Of a DNA stretch of 34,459 nucleotides, positions 16,652 through 23,921 are shown piece by piece; positions within the stretch are counted from its first letter, which is position 1, and the number at the start of each line of letters is the position of its first letter. Made by a program: the position numbers and the translations under genes. Under the pieces are notes generated by a model that searched no databases, had not been told where the DNA came from, and worked only from the letters and a program-made list of their open reading frames with translations. The DNA comes from Flavobacterium sp. SCGC AAA160-P02. GTDB lineage: Bacteria > Bacteroidota > Bacteroidia > Flavobacteriales > Flavobacteriaceae. Where the stretch lies: the NCBI GenBank assembly GCA_949541125.1, contig CATISV010000073.1, positions 1 to 34,459 of the forward strand. Reading direction: 5' to 3'.

Positions 16652-18289
16652 CTAAGTGCTTTTTAAAATCTTAGTATATTGACTTTTATTTTTTAGAATT
16701 TTCACTGCTTTTAAAATAACCTTGTCTTTTTTTAGCTTGTTATGATAAGCTCCTTCCAAATAATAGTATCTTTTTAAAATTTCATCTCTAATTAAATCCG
16801 ATAAATATTCTTGGTTCTCTCTAAGGTCTAAAATTTTTTGTTGATTTAATTTATTCATTATTTGTTGGTGTTCTTTCGAAAAAGAATTGTGATCCTTTGT
16901 TGAATTAAAAGCTTCTATGAACATCCTCTCTTGATTTGTTTTAAAAATAGTATCTGATTTAGCAATATATTCTAAGAAATTTGTAAACCCTAATTTTGAA
17001 AATGAATAATCAGTCGCTGAATTAATTGTTGGGTATTTATAGACATAATCTGTAATATAGTTAAAAATAGCTCTTGATTGAATCAGTTTATTTGTAGTTG
17101 CATTTCTTTCAGAGTATCCAACTAGTACATCAGGTAAAATCCCTCCACCATCATATACTATTCTTCCATTTTTTGTTTTGAAAGAGGTCACGGGTCCATC
17201 GGAAAACTTCGGGACAACCCCTTTCTCATCTCTGTTAGAATAATCTAGCTCTTGGATACACCTTCCACTTGGTGTATAATATTTTGATATGGTGAGTTTT
17301 AAATGTGTACCATAAGTTAGTTGTCTGTATTTTTGTACTAATCCTTTTCCAAAAGAACGCTCTCCTACGATGACAGCTCTATCAAAATCTTGCAAAGCAC
17401 CTGCTACTATTTCGGAAGCTGAGGCCGATTTTTCGTTAAGTAAGACAGTTAACGGAATTTCTAAATCTAAGGGAGTATTTGACGCTTTATATATGGTACT
17501 CCACTTTTTAACCTTTGCTTTTGTAAATGCAATTGTACTTCCTTTAGGCAAGAAGAAATTCGCGATATTAATGGCTTCTGTCAAAGAGCCTCCTGGATTA
17601 CTTCTTAGATCAAAAACTAAGTTTTTCATTCCTCTATCTTTTAATGCTTTCAATGCTTTTTTAACTTCGGATGATGCTTTTTGATTAAATTTAGTCAAGA
17701 CAATATACCCAGTTTCATGATCTATCAAATCGAAAAAAGGAACAGGATTTAAAACAACTTTTTCTGTAACTACTCTAATTTTTTTAATGTTTCCTTGCCT
17801 TAAAATCTCTAAATCAATGGATTTGTTGGGAGCTCCTTTTAGCATTTCTGACATTTGATCCCTATTCATATTTTCTAGGGATTGATCTCCTATTTTGGTA
17901 ATAATATCTCCTGCCTTTAACTTTTTTCTATCCGCTTCATACCCTTTGTAAATTTCATTCAAGATGATTCCCTTTGTATCATAAAAAACAGAAACACCAA
18001 TTCCCGCATACTCTCCTTCTCTTCTAATTTTTTCTTTCTCAACTTCTTGCTCATCATAATAATTTGTATAAGGGTCCAGATCTTTAAGTGTATTTTTAAT
18101 GGCTTTGTTGGTAAATTCGGCGGGATTAATTTCGTTTACATAATATAAATTTAACTCTTTAAATAATGTTGTATAAATTTCTATTTGCTTCGCAACTTCA
18201 AAAAAACTTGACTTAAAAGAAAATATAAGGGGGATAATTCCAAGGACTAGAATCGTTATTACATATCTTTTTATTTTAGAACCAACCAT
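16652..18289 (-). CDS. C-terminal processing peptidase (S41 family, PDZ-containing)
   Basis: A 545-aa exported protease. An N-terminal signal anchor (YVITILVLGIIPLIFSF) puts it in the periplasm or on the membrane. A helical region follows, then a PDZ domain (about residues 85-170; AGIGVSVFYDTKGIIL, KAGDIITKIGDQSL), then the S41 catalytic core with FDLRSNPGGSLTEAI, the nucleophile region NEKSASASEIVAGAL and the general-base Lys in GERSFGKGLVQKYR. The Ser-Lys dyad is intact. The C-terminal ~170 residues form the extension common in Bacteroidota homologues. It is 5 bp downstream of rnpA, an arrangement I believe is common in flavobacteria. Natural substrates are not deducible. Confidence 0.93.
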   Translation of the reverse strand: MVGSKIKRYVITILVLGIIPLIFSFKSSFFEVAKQIEIYTTLFKELNLYYVNEINPAEFTNKAIKNTLKDLDPYTNYYDEQEVEKEKIRREGEYAGIGVSVFYDTKGIILNEIYKGYEADRKKLKAGDIITKIGDQSLENMNRDQMSEMLKGAPNKSIDLEILRQGNIKKIRVVTEKVVLNPVPFFDLIDHETGYIVLTKFNQKASSEVKKALKALKDRGMKNLVFDLRSNPGGSLTEAINIANFFLPKGSTIAFTKAKVKKWSTIYKASNTPLDLEIPLTVLLNEKSASASEIVAGALQDFDRAVIVGERSFGKGLVQKYRQLTYGTHLKLTISKYYTPSGRCIQELDYSNRDEKGVVPKFSDGPVTSFKTKNGRIVYDGGGILPDVLVGYSERNATTNKLIQSRAIFNYITDYVYKYPTINSATDYSFSKLGFTNFLEYIAKSDTIFKTNQERMFIEAFNSTKDHNSFSKEHQQIMNKLNQQKILDLRENQEYLSDLIRDEILKRYYYLEGAYHNKLKKDKVILKAVKILKNKSQYTKILKST

Positions 18290-18294
18290 ATTTT

Positions 18295-18663
18295 TTATTT
18301 TCTTTCTTTTAATAACGTTAAAACTTCTCGAATCTTTTCTTGAATATCAAATAAAATAGGTTCTGTTTTTCCGATATAAGTTATCATAAAAATACAGGAT
18401 AAACTAGAGGTGTTAAAAACTGTTTTTCTCTCCAAACGATATGCCTCTCTTAGCAATCTTTTTATTCTATTTCGATCAACAGCTTTTTTAAAATTTCTTT
18501 TTGGAACAGAAAAAGATACTTTATTAGACTGCGCAGGAAGAGACTCTATTGTTAGGTAAATCAATTTAAGTGGAAATTTTCTAATCGTTTTTCCCTCCTC
18601 AAAAAGTTTTTCTATCAGTTTTCTACTTTTTAACCTTTCTTTTTTTTCTAATGTAAATTTCAT
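18295..18663 (-). CDS. rnpA: Ribonuclease P protein component
   Basis: A 122-aa basic protein that binds RNase P RNA and assists 5' maturation of tRNAs. The N-terminal KERLKSRKLIEKLFEEG and the RNA-binding RNR motif in AVDRNRIKRLLREAYRLE are diagnostic. Length is normal. It is not next to rpmH here, unlike the arrangement in many other bacteria; instead it precedes the S41 protease gene by 5 bp. A TAAGTTTG box ends only 5 bp before the ATG, which would give a nearly leaderless mRNA if used. Confidence 0.95.
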   Translation of the reverse strand: MKFTLEKKERLKSRKLIEKLFEEGKTIRKFPLKLIYLTIESLPAQSNKVSFSVPKRNFKKAVDRNRIKRLLREAYRLERKTVFNTSSLSCIFMITYIGKTEPILFDIQEKIREVLTLLKERK

Positions 18664-18668
18664 TATTA

Positions 18669-18676
18669 CAAACTTA
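18669..18676 (-). promoter_or_regulatory. Possible -7 element of rnpA (near-leaderless)
   Basis: TAAGTTTG matches TAnnTTTG exactly but lies just 5 bp before the rnpA ATG; no TTG box is seen upstream. If real, transcription would begin at or next to the start codon. Confidence 0.25.
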
Positions 18677-18734
18677 CTGAAAACGGTTTCTTAAAAGGAA
18701 TATCTTAGGAATTATTTATCCTTAAAATACTTGC

Positions 18735-19616
18735 TTAGGAAAACATTCTTCTCATTGGTCTTGTTAAACAAGTTGGCCCTCCTCCTCCTTTTAGACTAAT
18801 TTCATTTCCTTTGTAAGCAACAACATGACAACCTGATTCTTCGAGTAATTTTTGAGTTTTTGGATTTCCCTTTATCATCAAGCAATCTCTAGGTGCAACA
18901 GCTAAAACATTACATCCCAAAGAATCAAATTCTTCTTTGGGAACTTCTATCAATTGAAACCCCCTATCTACTAATTCATTTCTAAACTTTATTGGCATTA
19001 AAGGAGAATATACGACAGCTAAATCTTTATCGATTGGACTTAAAATTGACATCAAATGAAAAACATCTTCTTTCCCTTTATAATGGGGTAGTTCTACAAT
19101 AAGTACCTCCACTCCTTTTGGTGTCAATAACGCTTTTAATTGACGAATCCCCTCCTCGTTCGTTCTGTACGAATGCCCAACAGCTAATGTTTTATTATCT
19201 AGCCAAGCAACATCACCACCTTCAAGGGTTCCGGGAGATTTAATTTCTCCCAATACCTTGATATTATTTCTTTGATATATTTCTAATTGTGCCATTGGTT
19301 CATTTATTCTTCCTTTTTTACCCATATTGCAAATGATGATTCCAAAATCTGTGGCAATAGAAGCATCTCTACAATACATTGAATCTATTAGTACTTTTTC
19401 ATTTGAAGGAAAAAAACATGTTTGAATATTTTTACCTGTAAAGAACGAATTAAAAATCTCATACTCTTGTAATGCTTTCTCATAATTTGGTTTTGAAAGA
19501 TACTTTAGAGCCTTCCATTGATTTGCCAAATACTTTTCTGACTGAAATGAATTCTTAGCAGTTTTTAAGTAAACAGATTCTAAAGTCAAATATTCTGAAT
19601 GATAGGTTTCTTTCAT
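18735..19616 (-). CDS. Guanidino-group modifying enzyme (DDAH / arginine deiminase fold)
   Basis: A 293-aa enzyme of the pentein superfamily, hydrolysing or transferring a guanidino group (arginine, methylarginines or related compounds). Motifs: MYCRDASIATDFG, PGTLEGGDVAWL with the acidic substrate-binding residues, the catalytic His in EDVFHLMS, and the nucleophilic Cys near residue 283 in GGGGPTCLTRP. The catalytic set is complete. The length fits dimethylarginine dimethylaminohydrolase-like proteins rather than full arginine deiminase (~400 aa). Its ATG overlaps the stop of an AdiC-like antiporter by 4 bp (ATGA), so the transporter probably supplies the substrate or exports the product. 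Exact substrate not determined. Confidence 0.87.
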   Translation of the reverse strand: MKETYHSEYLTLESVYLKTAKNSFQSEKYLANQWKALKYLSKPNYEKALQEYEIFNSFFTGKNIQTCFFPSNEKVLIDSMYCRDASIATDFGIIICNMGKKGRINEPMAQLEIYQRNNIKVLGEIKSPGTLEGGDVAWLDNKTLAVGHSYRTNEEGIRQLKALLTPKGVEVLIVELPHYKGKEDVFHLMSILSPIDKDLAVVYSPLMPIKFRNELVDRGFQLIEVPKEEFDSLGCNVLAVAPRDCLMIKGNPKTQKLLEESGCHVVAYKGNEISLKGGGGPTCLTRPMRRMFS

Positions 19617-20923
19617 TTTCTTTTCGATTTATTCCATTGTATCAAAGAGTAAAAGGGAATTCCCAATAATAATAATAAAAACCCATAGAATACAACCTCA
19701 GCCCTTGAGCCATAAATGGCCCACAAAGAATATAAAAATCCTAAAAATCCTAAAACAAAGGTTTTAACGACGCTATTTATATGTGTTTTTCTATCAATAA
19801 GAATAAGAATATAGGCTGCAGAGACGAATAAATACGGAACCAAACAAGTTAGGACCGTTAAGTTCACCATAAAAGTAAACTGCTTCACTAAACCCTCTGA
19901 ATAATTCATTAACATTACTAAGGAAGTTAATAAGCTTCCAATGATTAATCCTAGTATTGGAGCTCCTTTTTTGTTTTCTCTCTTAAAAATTCTAGGAAAG
20001 ATATTGTCTTTTGCTGCTGCCATGGGAATTTGAGCTAATATTAAGATCCACCCATTTAATGCACCAATACCAGAAATTGCGGCTCCAGCAGCAACAAAGT
20101 AACCTGCATACGCCCCCCCAATTATTTCTCCTGCTTCTGCAAAAGGAGCTGAAGAATTTTGTAAGGTATCTGTTGGCAAAATTCCAAATAAAATGAAGGT
20201 TCCCAGTATATATATGCTTGTGCTAATGATTGTTCCTAGCATTGTTGCTTTTGGTACTGTTTTTTCTGGAGATTTTATGTTTTCTGCGGGGATACTGGCT
20301 GATTCTATTCCTAAAAAGGCGTATAAAGTCAAGGCCGCTACTACTGGAAATGTAGCAAAATCACTTTCTCCAGTTAAATTGAATACAGGAAAATTCTCGA
20401 GTCTGAAGAAGAAAACCCCAAGAAAAATTATAAATACTAAAGGTAGTATCTTTAAAATGGTCGTGATAACTTGTATTTTACCTGAGGCTCTAACACCTTT
20501 AGAATTAAGCCATGTAAAAAACCAAATCAATACTAGACCTGTACAAACAGCTGCCAATGAATTCGATTCTAAAATAGGGAAAAAGAAACTCAAAGCTCCT
20601 ATTACCGCAATAACAATTGCGGCATTGCTAATCCAAATAGAAATCCAATAACCCCAGGCGACTAAAAATCCAATAAAATCACCAAAACCTTCTCTTGAAT
20701 AGGTATAAGGCCCTCCACTTTTATTAACAATAATCTTACTTAAATTGCTAAAAATTTTTGCTAAAATAATGGATCCTATTGCGGTAAAAACCCAACCCAA
20801 CAAGCTTATACTTCCATAGGACGCTAAGGTGGCCGGTAATAAAAATATTCCAGCACCAATCATATTGCCAACAACCAAAGATGTTGTTGTTATCAATCCT
20901 ATCTTTTTGCTAGCAGAATTCAT
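19613..20923 (-). CDS. APC-superfamily amino-acid antiporter (AdiC/PotE-like)
   Basis: A 436-aa inner-membrane transporter with about twelve transmembrane segments. The N-terminal VVGNMIGAGIFLLPATLASYG matches the unwound helix-1 substrate loop of the basic amino-acid antiporters. SGGPYTYSREGFGDFIGFLVAWGYW, LYAFLGIESASIPAENIKSPEKTVPKA and GALNGWILILAQIPMAAAKD follow closely the order seen in E. coli AdiC. The helix-8 Trp (GW) is kept, whereas the position of AdiC Trp202 appears to be Tyr (LYAFLGIES), so substrate preference may differ. It is translationally coupled to the DDAH-like enzyme, consistent with uptake of arginine or a derivative in exchange for the product. It starts divergently from the Rieske gene, 57 bp apart. 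Confidence 0.9.
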   Translation of the reverse strand: MNSASKKIGLITTTSLVVGNMIGAGIFLLPATLASYGSISLLGWVFTAIGSIILAKIFSNLSKIIVNKSGGPYTYSREGFGDFIGFLVAWGYWISIWISNAAIVIAVIGALSFFFPILESNSLAAVCTGLVLIWFFTWLNSKGVRASGKIQVITTILKILPLVFIIFLGVFFFRLENFPVFNLTGESDFATFPVVAALTLYAFLGIESASIPAENIKSPEKTVPKATMLGTIISTSIYILGTFILFGILPTDTLQNSSAPFAEAGEIIGGAYAGYFVAAGAAISGIGALNGWILILAQIPMAAAKDNIFPRIFKRENKKGAPILGLIIGSLLTSLVMLMNYSEGLVKQFTFMVNLTVLTCLVPYLFVSAAYILILIDRKTHINSVVKTFVLGFLGFLYSLWAIYGSRAEVVFYGFLLLLLGIPFYSLIQWNKSKRK

Positions 20924-20980
20924 TTTAATTGTGTAATTTTAGTATACTATATATTCGAAATATACAATTAAATAAGATAA

Positions 20981-22063
20981 ATGAACTTTAAAATCGATTC
21001 AGATATTACAAAAGCAGAAACTCTTCCTGCTTCTTTTTATAAGGACCCTCTGGTATTTGATGCTATAAAAGAAAAAGTTTTTTTAAATTCTTGGCAATGG
21101 GTTGGTGATGAGAATCAAATTCGAAAGCCACAATCTGTTCATCCATTTATCTTGTTAGATGGTTTTTTAACAGAACCAATGGTATTAACTAAAGACAGAG
21201 AAAACACAATCAATTGTCTAACAAATGTTTGTACTCATCGAGGGAATATTATAGCATTAGATTCGGGAAAATCAAAAAAACTTATCTGCTCTTATCATGG
21301 AAGACGGTTTAACTTAGAAGGATCGCTTGAGTTTATGCCAGAATTTAATGACGCTAAAAATTTCCCTCGCCCATGTGATAATTTACACAGATTCCCAATT
21401 AGAAAATGGGGGCATTTTTTATTTGCTGGTCTAAACCCTAGTTTTGATTTTCAAGAGGTTATTGATGTTATGAAAGAACGTGTGGGTTTTTTGCCTATTG
21501 ATCAGTTTAAACTAGATGAAACGTTACATAAAAACTTTGTAGTTCATGCAAATTGGGCTTTATACTGTGATAATTATTTGGAAGGTTTTCATGTTCCTTT
21601 TGTTCATGAAGGCTTAAATGAAGTTTTAGATTATGGCAGCTATGAAACAATTATTTATAGACATTGTAATTTGCAAATTGGTTATGCTGATAATAATGAA
21701 GAAGTTTTTGAATTCCCTATAGACCATATTGATTATGGAAAAAATGTTGCTGCCTATTATTATTGGGTGTTCCCTAATATGATGTTTAACTTTTACCCTT
21801 GGGGATTGTCTATTAATATTGTTAAACCCATAAAAATTGATGAGTCAAAAGTTTCTTTTATTAGTTATGTATTTGATCCTTCTAAACTAAATAAAGGTGC
21901 TGGAAGTAACTTAGACAAAGTAGAGGAAGAAGATGAGGCTGTTGTAGAAAATGTACAAAAGGGAGTTCTTTCTTCTTTTTATAATACCGGAAGATTTTCT
22001 CCAACACGAGAAAAAGGGGTACATCATTTTCATCGATTACTTTCAATATTTTTAAATCGTTAA
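20981..22063 (+). CDS. Rieske non-haem iron oxygenase, alpha subunit
   Basis: A 360-aa soluble oxygenase. The Rieske domain has the CTH ligand pair at C84/H86 and CSYH at C103/H106. The catalytic domain has the mononuclear iron site in NYLEGFHVPFVH (H204, H209), with a probable third ligand Asp near residue 318 (EEEDEAVVENVQKG). The residue three before H204, which bridges to the Rieske centre and is Asp in ring-hydroxylating dioxygenases, is Glu201 here, as in the carnitine/glycine-betaine type. No reductase or ferredoxin gene is adjacent, so the electron donor is encoded elsewhere. It is divergent from the antiporter gene; the spacer has a TTG and a TATATTCG box (one mismatch to consensus). 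Substrate unknown. Confidence 0.9.
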   Translation: MNFKIDSDITKAETLPASFYKDPLVFDAIKEKVFLNSWQWVGDENQIRKPQSVHPFILLDGFLTEPMVLTKDRENTINCLTNVCTHRGNIIALDSGKSKKLICSYHGRRFNLEGSLEFMPEFNDAKNFPRPCDNLHRFPIRKWGHFLFAGLNPSFDFQEVIDVMKERVGFLPIDQFKLDETLHKNFVVHANWALYCDNYLEGFHVPFVHEGLNEVLDYGSYETIIYRHCNLQIGYADNNEEVFEFPIDHIDYGKNVAAYYYWVFPNMMFNFYPWGLSINIVKPIKIDESKVSFISYVFDPSKLNKGAGSNLDKVEEEDEAVVENVQKGVLSSFYNTGRFSPTREKGVHHFHRLLSIFLNR

Positions 22064-22080
22064 AAATATATTTAAATCTA

Positions 22081-22114
22081 GTCAAATTTTAACTATCTAT
22101 TCTTTAAATTTGAC
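22081..22114. repeat. 9-bp inverted repeat over the gcdH promoter
   Basis: GTCAAATTT (22081-22089) and AAATTTGAC (22106-22114) are exact reverse complements 16 bp apart. The right half overlaps the probable -7 box TAAATTTG. This could be an operator or chance in AT-rich DNA; it could also weakly end the Rieske transcript. Confidence 0.4.
22105..22112 (+). promoter_or_regulatory. Probable -7 promoter element of gcdH
   Basis: TAAATTTG matches TAnnTTTG exactly, 24 bp before the ATG at 22137. It also overlaps the TTG codon that the ORF track chose as start, which argues for the downstream ATG. No clear -33 TTG. Confidence 0.4.
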
Positions 22115-22136
22115 GTCTCAAATCAAAATAAAGAAC

Positions 22137-23315
22137 ATGAAACCAGATTTATTTCAAGCACCTGATTATTATCAATTAGATGATTTATTAACTGAAGAAC
22201 ATAAACTCGTTAGAGATGCTTCTAGAGAATGGGTAAAAAGAGATGTATCACCAATAATTGAAGAATACGCTCAAAAATCTGAATTCCCAACTCAAATTAT
22301 TAGTGGATTAGCAGAAATAGGCGCTTTTGGCCCATACATTCCTGAAATATATGGTGGTGCTGGCTTGGATCAAATTTCTTATGGGTTAATCATGCAGGAA
22401 ATAGAAAGAGGTGATTCTGGAGTTAGGTCTACTGCATCAGTTCAATCCTCTCTAGTAATGTATCCGATTTGGAAATATGGAAATGAAGAACAGCGACAAA
22501 AATATTTACCCAAATTAGCCTCTGGTGAATGGATGGGCTGTTTTGGTTTAACAGAGCCTGATCATGGATCAAATCCAGGAGGAATGACTAGCAATTATAA
22601 AGATATGGGAGATCATTATCTTTTAAATGGAGCAAAAATGTGGATTTCAAATTCTCCAATAGCTCAGATAGCTATTGTTTGGGCAAAAAATGAAGAGGGA
22701 AGAATTCACGGACTAATTGTTGAACGTGGTATGGAAGGGTTTTCTACTCCTGAAACCCACAATAAGTGGTCATTACGTGCTTCATCTACTGGTGAATTAA
22801 TCTTTGATAATGTAAAAGTTCCTAAAGAAAATTTACTGCCAAATAAGTCTGGTTTGGGAGCGCCATTAGGGTGTTTGGATTCTGCCCGTTATGGAATTGC
22901 TTGGGGAGCTATTGGGGCTGCTATGGATTGTTATGATACTGCTTTACGATACAGTAAAGAACGCATGCAGTTTGGAAAACCAATTGGTCAGTTTCAATTA
23001 CAACAAAAAAAATTAGCAGAAATGATTACTGAAATTACAAAAGCACAATTATTAACTTGGCGTTTGGGTGTATTACGTAATGAAGGAAAAGCCTCCACTG
23101 CCCAGATCTCTATGGCTAAAAGAAACAATGTTGATATGGCTATTCAAATTGCTAGAGAAGCAAGACAAGTATTAGGAGGAATGGGAATTAGTGGAGAGTA
23201 TTCTATTATGCGTCATTCAATGAATTTAGAAAGTGTTATAACTTATGAAGGAACACATGACATTCATTTACTAATTACTGGATTGGATATTACAGGATTA
23301 AATGCTTTTAAGTAA
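22137..23315 (+). CDS. gcdH: Glutaryl-CoA dehydrogenase (acyl-CoA dehydrogenase family)
   Basis: An FAD enzyme converting glutaryl-CoA to crotonyl-CoA plus CO2 in lysine and tryptophan breakdown. RSTASVQSSLVMYPIWKYG, GCFGLTEPDHGSNPGGM and LRASSTGELIFDNVKVP, together with the C-terminal YEGTHDIHLLITGLDITG, track mammalian and bacterial GCDH nearly word for word. They include the Arg that binds the substrate carboxylate (in the RSTASVQSS block) and the catalytic Glu of YEGTHD. The ORF track starts at a TTG (22110), but ATG at 22137 (MKPDLFQAPDYY) gives the expected length of 392 aa and leaves the -7 box outside the gene. It may be an isolated gene; no glutaconyl or crotonase gene is nearby. Confidence 0.94.
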   Translation: MKPDLFQAPDYYQLDDLLTEEHKLVRDASREWVKRDVSPIIEEYAQKSEFPTQIISGLAEIGAFGPYIPEIYGGAGLDQISYGLIMQEIERGDSGVRSTASVQSSLVMYPIWKYGNEEQRQKYLPKLASGEWMGCFGLTEPDHGSNPGGMTSNYKDMGDHYLLNGAKMWISNSPIAQIAIVWAKNEEGRIHGLIVERGMEGFSTPETHNKWSLRASSTGELIFDNVKVPKENLLPNKSGLGAPLGCLDSARYGIAWGAIGAAMDCYDTALRYSKERMQFGKPIGQFQLQQKKLAEMITEITKAQLLTWRLGVLRNEGKASTAQISMAKRNNVDMAIQIAREARQVLGGMGISGEYSIMRHSMNLESVITYEGTHDIHLLITGLDITGLNAFK

Positions 23316-23357
23316 CAAAGTAACTGATATTAAAAAATAGTCATCTCATTTAGAATA

Positions 23358-23837
23358 TTAGGCCTTTTCCCATTCATTAAAGGGAAACTTTGTTAGGTTT
23401 GAATTGTAATATTTTTTTTCACCTGTTACTTCTTTTCCAAGATACGAAGGTTTTTGAAAAAATTCATTTTCGTGCTTTAGTTCAACTTCTGCGACACAAA
23501 GCCCTTTACTCATTCCTAAAAATTCATCGATCTCAAAAAGGTGATCCTCATATCTATGATAATATCTGTACTTTTCAATGATTCCTTTTTCACATAGCTC
23601 CATCAATTCTTTGGCTTCTTTCAAGGAGATCTCTTTTTCCCATTCAAATCTTTTTACTCCATTTTCATCAGAAATTCCTTTAACAGTCAAATAGGCTTTA
23701 TTATCTATAATCCTAATCCTAACTACTCTGTTTTTGTTAGAGTTTAAATAGCCCTGAATAATATATTTCCTTTTAAAACTGACTTTTTTAAATTCATTGT
23801 TAATTATTAAAAATTTTCTTTCGATTTCTAGGTTCAT
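23358..23837 (-). CDS. CYTH-domain protein (triphosphate tunnel metalloenzyme)
   Basis: A 159-aa cytosolic protein. It begins MNLEIERKFLI, the ExExK signature that gives the CYTH family its metal and triphosphate binding. Paired acidic and basic strands follow: VRIRIIDNKAYLTVKG, RFEWEKEISLKEAKEL, YRYYHRYEDHLFEIDEFLG and AEVELKHENE. These alternating charged strands line the tunnel. Bacterial members mostly hydrolyse inorganic tripolyphosphate or thiamine triphosphate, and some are class IV adenylate cyclases; the length fits the short tripolyphosphatase-like type. It stands alone, convergent with gcdH and divergent from the porZ-like gene. Confidence 0.9.
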   Translation of the reverse strand: MNLEIERKFLIINNEFKKVSFKRKYIIQGYLNSNKNRVVRIRIIDNKAYLTVKGISDENGVKRFEWEKEISLKEAKELMELCEKGIIEKYRYYHRYEDHLFEIDEFLGMSKGLCVAEVELKHENEFFQKPSYLGKEVTGEKKYYNSNLTKFPFNEWEKA

Positions 23838-23878
23838 TTTATTTTATCGTTTGTACGAATGTAATAGAATTATCGTTA

Positions 23879-23904
23879 TTGTTAGAAAGAAATAAATATA
23901 TTTG
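23879..23904 (+). promoter_or_regulatory. Probable promoter of the porZ-recO-TonB receptor operon
   Basis: TATATTTG at 23897-23904 is an exact -7 match; a TTG at 23879-23881 lies 15 bp upstream, a little short of usual spacing. The -7 box ends 17 bp before the porZ ATG. Confidence 0.5.
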
Positions 23905-23921
23905 ATTTTCAATTTACTTAA

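Noticed and set aside
17370-17684. 104-aa plus-strand ORF opposite the S41 protease
   Set aside because: Shadow of the catalytic-domain coding region; no recognisable protein features.
20193-20651. 152-aa plus-strand ORF opposite the antiporter gene
   Set aside because: Antisense of a strongly supported APC transporter; no own motif or start context.
20924-20980. TTCGAA-centred sequence in the antiporter/Rieske spacer considered as an operator palindrome
   Set aside because: Symmetry fails immediately outside the 6-bp core, so it is no better than chance in this AT-rich stretch.
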